This document shows positions 5,774 to 10,116 of a DNA stretch of 10,116 nt, piece after piece. Both the position numbers and the translations under genes were made by a program. Every line of letters begins with the position of its first letter. Within the stretch, counting starts at the first letter, position 1. Origin of the DNA: Candidatus Desantisiibacteriota bacterium (GTDB lineage: Bacteria > JACRDZ01); contig JACQWU010000023.1 in the NCBI GenBank assembly GCA_016209155.1, positions 1 to 10,116 on the forward strand. Direction: 5' to 3'. The notes beneath the pieces were generated by a model that did not search any database, had not been told where the DNA came from, and saw only the letters and a program-made list of their open reading frames with translations.

Positions 5774-6520
5774 ATGAGTCATCATATAATTGAAGCACAG
5801 GATTTATATTTTGTTTATCCTGACGGGACTAAAGCAATTAATGGAATATCTTTTAAAATTATTCATGGCGAATCTGTCGGAATTGTCGGATCAAATGGTG
5901 CGGGAAAATCAACTTTAATTATGCAGATGAACGGCTTTTTTTTACCTACATCCGGATCTTTGAAAATAGGAGCAACTCCGGTTAATGAAAAAACAAAAGT
6001 TGATATCAGACGTCATGTTGGACTTGTGTTTCAAAATCCTGATGATCAATTATTTATGCCTACGGTATTCGATGATATTGCCTTTGGACCATTAAATCTT
6101 GGTTTTTCAAAAGAAGAAGTTGAAAAATGTGTGGATGAATCATTAAAAATGGTTGGTTGTCTGGAACTAAAAGACAGACCTTCTCATCATCTCTCACTGG
6201 GGCAGAAACGCGCAGTTTCGATTGCATGTATTCTATCTATGGGGCCTGATATCCTGGTGATGGACGAACCATCATCATTTCTTGATCACCGTTCGCGCAG
6301 GGATCTTATTAATCTTTTAAAAAAATTTACTCATACAAAAATAATTGTTTCGCATGATCTGGATTTAATTCTGGAAGTTTGTGAAAGGTGTATAATTTTA
6401 AAAGACGGTAAAATCCAGGCGGATGGAAAAGCAAAAGATATTCTTTCAGAAGAAAATATCCTAAAGCAGAATAATCTCGAACTTCCGCTTACTCTGCAAA
6501 AAAATAACATTCTAAAATGA
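5774..6520 (+). CDS. nikO: Nickel ECF transporter ATP-binding protein
   Basis: This is the ATPase of the importer, 248 residues, acting as a dimer on the cytoplasmic face with NikQ. All ABC motifs are present: Walker A GSNGAGKST (39-47), Q-loop VFQNPDDQLF (85-94, the DDQLF form typical of ECF and CbiO ATPases), signature LSLGQ (140-144, Leu in place of the usual first Gly), Walker B ILVMDEP (160-166) with catalytic E165, and switch His194 in VSHD. The C-terminus is short, like other CbiO/NikO proteins without extra domains. A GGGAG site lies in the end of nikQ. The stop overlaps the ATG of the next gene (ATGA), tying the downstream barrel gene into the same unit. Confidence 0.95.
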   Translation: MSHHIIEAQDLYFVYPDGTKAINGISFKIIHGESVGIVGSNGAGKSTLIMQMNGFFLPTSGSLKIGATPVNEKTKVDIRRHVGLVFQNPDDQLFMPTVFDDIAFGPLNLGFSKEEVEKCVDESLKMVGCLELKDRPSHHLSLGQKRAVSIACILSMGPDILVMDEPSSFLDHRSRRDLINLLKKFTHTKIIVSHDLDLILEVCERCIILKDGKIQADGKAKDILSEENILKQNNLELPLTLQKNNILK

Positions 6521-7709
6521 AAATTATAAATATATCAATTAACATATTTATTTCCTTAATAATTTTATCTCTAATTGCAAGTGCAGATGAAATTTCAAAC
6601 CCTGATATCCAATCTGAAAAAATATCAAGAAATGAAATGTCAGGATATTTGGAAGCAGGGAAAAGGTCTACTGCTCTTGATTATGTAGAAGAGGATAGTG
6701 ATGCTGATTATTCTTATACAAATTATCAGTTTAGATTTAAGCAGAATATAGCTTCACGGTTTAGTTATGATTTAAGTTCTTTTCAATATAAAAAAGATTA
6801 TGATGGAAGCGATGTTTTGGATAATGAATCAAAAATTTTTAAAGCCGGCGGATCTTATTATATTAATAAACAAAAAGAAAAATCATTAAAATTTGATATG
6901 AAATTTCAATATAAGGAAAAAAATTATTATAACATTCCGGAAAAAGAATATAACCAGTTAACAGCCCTTCCTTCTTTGAAATTTAAAAAAGAAGATTTCT
7001 ACGCTGTAAGCTTATCTATTGGTTTAAATCGTTATGATTATATAACCGGAGATAAAAATGATCAGTTTAAATATTCCTCCAAATTAGATTTTTACAGATA
7101 TTTCATCGAAAAGAAATTTATGCTGTCAGGGTATGAAGAAGTTGAATTTCTTGATAATAAACAAACAGACCGCGATAGAGTGAAAAATAATCTTATGCTG
7201 GGGCTTATGAATATAACCAATATGATATTAAGACTATCCATAAATTAAATAGCAGATTGAAAACATATTTTAAATATGAATATTTTAAAAAGGATTATAA
7301 TGTTCTTGCCATTGATCATAATGGTTTTTATATTTTGAACGGATATCAGTATGAAATACAAAATAACAGGGATAAAAAATCTTCGCTTGATTTTGATATA
7401 ATGCAAAAAAATGTTAAATATGATAAAAAAACAGAAGATGATTATACAAAAACAGCAGCAAATATAAAATTTAATTACGATCGCAAAAAAAATTGGAAAA
7501 CATCAGTTGGACTGGAAAATAATTTTTATAAATATAATAATAGAAACAATGATAAGAAAAGATATTATGCTAATTTATCCGGAGAAAAAATTTTGCTTAA
7601 TGGTGATTTGACTATATCTATAGATCTTAAATACAGAGTAACAGATAATGAACAAAAACCTGATAACGAGCAGAAAGCTGTAAGGTTTGGGGCAGAGTAT
7701 AAATGGTAA
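6517..7709 (+). pseudogene. Second outer-membrane beta-barrel protein of the nickel operon, split by a one-base frameshift
   Basis: I do not recognise a named family. The first frame (243 codons from ATG 6517, overlapping the nikO stop) starts with a signal peptide (MKIINISINIFISLIILSLIASA, cleavage near 23). It then shows repeated strand-like stretches rich in Tyr, Lys, Asn and Asp (YTNYQFRFKQN, LKFDMKFQYKEKNYY). It stops at 7246-7248. The other frame continues the same pattern from GCT 7203 (AYEYNQYDIKTIHKLNSRLK) through 7709, ending in the aromatic FGAEYKW expected of outer-membrane barrels. Loss of one G in the run at 7200-7203 (five reduced to four) explains the break. Repaired, the protein has about 397 residues. 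It may be a true mutation, a phase-variable run or a sequencing error. As last gene of a NikR-type nickel operon it is a candidate outer-membrane metal channel. The use of A-rich Lys and Asn codons is high even for this window. Confidence 0.72.
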
Positions 7710-7722
7710 TTGGTAACGCTAA

Positions 7723-7765
7723 ATAGGGGGCTATCCAAAAAGTCTTAAATTGGACAGCTCCCTAT
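7723..7765. terminator. Long hairpin between convergent genes, probable bidirectional terminator
   Basis: ATAGGGGGCTATCCAA (7723-7738) pairs with 7750-7765, with one A-C mismatch, one G-T pair and an 11-nt loop. It starts 14 bp after the stop of the barrel gene and ends 10 bp before the stop of the SWIB gene. No clear T-run follows on either strand, so termination efficiency is uncertain. The sequence GGGGCTATCCAAAAAGTC resembles some insertion-sequence ends, but no transposase is nearby. Confidence 0.5.
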
Positions 7766-7774
7766 ATCAAAATC

Positions 7775-8104
7775 TTAGTCTTCGATATTTGCGCTGACAA
7801 CAGCTGCCATCTGCATCATGTCAATTGTCTGACCTTCTTTAAGATTTGTTAAATCAGTAACTTTACCTGATTTACTTGTGGATTTAGTATTTTTGAATAT
7901 TGTAAGTAATTTGGCATCAGCTACAATAAATTTGCCTGCATTTTCCGGTTTCCCATTTGCAGTTTTAGTTTGAAGTTTATTATTTTTGATGTAATCCCAT
8001 AATCTTTTTGTTATTTCTGTTCTGGGAAGCTCATTTGCTCCTAAAAAAGCCGCTAAATCTTTTTTCAATTTTACTTCTTTTTTCAATCCTTTTGCTTCAG
8101 TCAT
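7775..8104 (-). CDS. SWIB/MDM2-domain protein
   Basis: The 109-residue protein is mostly one SWIB domain. The lysine-rich N-terminus (1-16) is followed by DLAAFLGANELPRTEITKRL, then WDYIKNNKLQTK, a loop with KFIVADAKLLTIF (58-70), and a C-terminal tail with a KEGQTIDMMQMAAVV segment. This order (LxxFLG, PRTEIxKxLWxYIKxxxLQ, xADxxLxxIF) is typical of SWIB domains. In eukaryotes these belong to chromatin remodelling subunits. In bacteria they occur as small stand-alone proteins or fused to topoisomerases, and their function is poorly known. AGGAG lies six bases before ATG (8102-8104). No catalytic residues are expected. It lies 89 bp downstream of the lipoprotein gene on the same strand and may share its transcript. 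Confidence 0.9.
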   Translation of the reverse strand: MTEAKGLKKEVKLKKDLAAFLGANELPRTEITKRLWDYIKNNKLQTKTANGKPENAGKFIVADAKLLTIFKNTKSTSKSGKVTDLTNLKEGQTIDMMQMAAVVSANIED

Positions 8105-8193
8105 TTTTTCTCCTTTTATTTTAAATAATTAAATTGTTATGTAAGTAGTATATACCATTTTAATATAATTTGAAAGAAAAAAATATTTTGTCA

Positions 8194-9201
8194 TTAATTT
8201 ATAGCATTGTCCATTTTTTTATTTACAGGTCTGAAATTTACCGGTCTTAAGATAATAAATCCCGGTCTTTTAGAAATATATTCAATGAAATCAATATCAA
8301 CAACTTTTTGAAATTTTTTTGCAATAGTTGAATGTCTTAAAATAATATTATTTTCGCGTTTGATGAGTAATCCTACATGTGAAACATCTAATCCGTCATC
8401 ATCAGTATATATACCGGCATAATCACCGGTCTTAATTTCATTGATAACAGAATTATCAATTTGAGATGAAGGGATATAATCAATTATGCGCTTTTTTGGG
8501 ATAATCCCGGGCAAAAGAAATGTTGAATCATTTTTTAAATTTAATATTTTAACAACTTGTTTTGTTTTTTCCCTTCCAAGCAGGAGGGTAACATCTTCAA
8601 TATATTCCGGATTGAATTCCTTCCAGTCAGTAAAAAAATGATTTCTTTTATCATAAGCAATTATTGCATTTTGATATCTGACTTTTTTAAGATTTTCCTT
8701 AAAATCATTATAAGAAATAGATCTTCTCATTGCTTCAATATAATCCAAATAAGTAAAACAATCCACGCCGTCAAAGCGAATAACGAAAATTTCAGGGATA
8801 TTTATATCGCCGATTAATGTTGAACCTTTATATTGTGTGTCAAGAAATTGTGCTGATAAAAAATCTATTCTTTTATCTATTTCATTAATTTTACTTGCCA
8901 TAGAGATAAGTTCATTTAATTTATTTTCATCCCATTTACCAAGATCTACAAATTCATTTTCAAGATGCTGTGTGAGAGGACTTTCTCCTGTAGTATTATA
9001 ATTATTAGCAGATGTTTTCTCTTTTTTATCGGGTAAAAAGTGTTCCCCGTATGTATGTCCGGATATTGATGTATCAAACGCAGGTGCCGGTATTTTGGTA
9101 TCAGAATATTGGATTTTACGCTCCTTTCGAAGCGTGGAACATCCGGTTAAAATAATTATTAAAAAAAATAGAATAATTTTATTGCTAATTTTTTTTCTCA
9201 A
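8194..9201 (-). CDS. DUF1460 family lipoprotein, probable cell-wall amidase/peptidase
   Basis: The 335-residue protein begins with a lipoprotein signal peptide ending in the lipobox LTGC (Cys21), so it is probably membrane-anchored facing the periplasm. A polar linker (22-85) leads to a DUF1460-like domain (about 90-320), a cysteine amidase fold related to NlpC/P60 and linked to N-acetylmuramoyl-L-alanine cleavage. The expected residues are visible: nucleophile C148 in GVDCFTYLDYIEA, the NHFFTDW block (187-193), H275 in DVSHVGLLI, and LRHST (H290) before the closing GFIILRP. The start is TTG (9199-9201), supported by GAGG five bases upstream and the signal peptide directly after it. The family call is good; the exact bond cut is not shown by sequence. 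It may act on envelope turnover. Confidence 0.85.
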   Translation of the reverse strand: MRKKISNKIILFFLIIILTGCSTLRKERKIQYSDTKIPAPAFDTSISGHTYGEHFLPDKKEKTSANNYNTTGESPLTQHLENEFVDLGKWDENKLNELISMASKINEIDKRIDFLSAQFLDTQYKGSTLIGDINIPEIFVIRFDGVDCFTYLDYIEAMRRSISYNDFKENLKKVRYQNAIIAYDKRNHFFTDWKEFNPEYIEDVTLLLGREKTKQVVKILNLKNDSTFLLPGIIPKKRIIDYIPSSQIDNSVINEIKTGDYAGIYTDDDGLDVSHVGLLIKRENNIILRHSTIAKKFQKVVDIDFIEYISKRPGFIILRPVNFRPVNKKMDNAIN

Positions 9202-9368
9202 GTTTTCCTCAATATAAATTAGCAGTTATATATCAATCTTTTAAAACAAACTATCAAAAAAAACATACTTATGATAAAATTTGAGCCCATATTATGTTCG
9301 TGCCTGGTAAATTTAAGGTTTAGTCTATCAGCCTCGGACTATTTAAATCCATAGAGTTTGGTGAAAAT

Positions 9369-10116
9369 ATGAATTCATTGTTTGATATTGTTTTTATAAA
9401 TCCTCCCATGTCATATAGAACACGTTTGGGTCCTTTTGAACGTATGGGAAGCCACAGCCCTCCTTTTAATCTGTGTTATCTTGCAGGTATTGTAAGAGAA
9501 AACGGGTATAGTACAGCTATTATAGATGCTGAAGCTGACTTCCTTGACACTGAAAAAGTAATAAAGAAGACTCTGGAAAAGAATCCGGCTTATATAGGTA
9601 TTACAGCTACGACCCTTGGTATAATGCATGCGGCTGATATAGCCCTTGAGCTAAAAAAACGAGCTCCCCATATGTTTATTATGCTTGGCGGGGTTCATGT
9701 ATCGGCTTTGCCGGATGAAACCATGGAACGTTATCCTCAGTTTGATCTTGCTGTACTCGGTGAAGGTGAAGAAACTATAATTGAAGTTTTGAATGCAAAA
9801 AAGTATAACGGCAGTTTAAAAGATATAAATGGAATTATCTGCCGTGAAAAAGATAAATTAATAAAAACACAAACACGTGCTTTAATGCAGAATTTAAATG
9901 AACTTCCTCATCCGGCTTTTGATTTACTGGAAAATTTTCCGGATGCATACAGGCCCGCGCTTTTAAAATTCAAACAACTGCCGTCAATTATGCTTTCTAC
10001 ATCACGCGGATGTCCGTATAAATGTATTTTTTGTGACAGCAGTGTGCTTAAGGATACTTACAGGGCATACAGCGTAGATTATATTATTGATTTGGTACGC
10101 ACTTTGAAAAAAAAAT
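9369..10116 (+). CDS. B12-binding domain radical SAM protein, N-terminal 249 residues (runs off right edge)
   Basis: The open frame begins at ATG 9369 (GGTGA just upstream) and stays open to the window end. Residues 7-150 form a cobalamin-binding-like Rossmann domain: DIVFINPP, then PPFNLCYLAGIVRENGY, IGITATTLG, IMLGGVHVSALPDE and LAVLGEGEETI, the usual blocks of B12-radical SAM proteins. The classical DxHxxG base-off motif is not seen. A short linker with ELPHPAFDLL leads to the radical SAM domain, whose cluster motif CPYKCIFC sits in STSRGCPYKCIFCD. The three cysteines would bind the 4Fe-4S cluster that splits S-adenosylmethionine. The substrate cannot be told from this half; members act in methylation of hopanoids, lipids, natural products and more. 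It is divergent from the DUF1460 gene, 167 bp away. Confidence 0.92.
   Translation, partial: MNSLFDIVFINPPMSYRTRLGPFERMGSHSPPFNLCYLAGIVRENGYSTAIIDAEADFLDTEKVIKKTLEKNPAYIGITATTLGIMHAADIALELKKRAPHMFIMLGGVHVSALPDETMERYPQFDLAVLGEGEETIIEVLNAKKYNGSLKDINGIICREKDKLIKTQTRALMQNLNELPHPAFDLLENFPDAYRPALLKFKQLPSIMLSTSRGCPYKCIFCDSSVLKDTYRAYSVDYIIDLVRTLKKK

Noticed and set aside
8147-8175. Promoter for the SWIB gene (TATACT at 8147-8152 on the minus strand)
   Set aside because: The -35 region at the right distance (TTTCAA) is poor, and the AT-rich sequence makes chance -10 matches common.
9411-9629. Minus-strand open frame of 72 codons opposite the radical SAM gene
   Set aside because: It is a shadow of the strongly supported B12-binding domain frame on the plus strand.

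Overview
The window is AT-rich (about one third G+C by eye) and comes from a diderm (Gram-negative-type) bacterium. The evidence is two predicted outer-membrane beta-barrel proteins, a lipobox-bearing lipoprotein, a bactofilin and Shine-Dalgarno-led genes. NikR, an ECF-type nickel importer and a B12-binding radical SAM protein suggest an anaerobic lifestyle with nickel enzymes. This gene mix occurs in Desulfobacterota-like and low-GC candidate-phylum genomes, but the sequence alone does not fix the phylum.

Left part (1-2240, all minus strand). The 5' end of an exported protein gene runs off the left edge, with a good sigma70-type promoter behind it. A 337-bp gap holding a double-hairpin repeat follows. 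Then comes a bactofilin - cmk - plsC operon read leftward from a promoter at 2213-2240. The cytidylate kinase gene is broken: an internal, frame-changing deletion joins its first about 140 codons to its last about 23. Its original stop still overlaps the plsC start.

Centre (2290-7770, plus strand). nikR encodes the nickel-responsive repressor. It is followed by a promoter whose -10 lies inside a near-perfect inverted repeat (CGTGTTA-N15-TAACACG), a likely NikR operator. That promoter leads a five-gene operon: an outer-membrane barrel protein, a nikM-nikN fusion, nikQ, nikO, and a second, unfamiliar outer-membrane barrel gene that overlaps nikO by ATGA and carries a one-base frameshift. The reading is a NikR-controlled nickel uptake unit that joins an inner-membrane ECF importer to one or two candidate outer-membrane channels. 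A long hairpin ends the operon against the convergent genes.

Right part (7775-10116). A small SWIB-domain protein and a DUF1460 amidase-like lipoprotein are on the minus strand. Divergent from them, a B12-binding radical SAM protein runs off the right edge.

Four intergenic spots (450-503, 2293-2325, 2943-2997, 4912-4942) carry short hairpin elements bearing GTAG and mostly CTAC ends. They look like REP/REPIN-type repeats, and two of them sit inside the nickel transcription unit.
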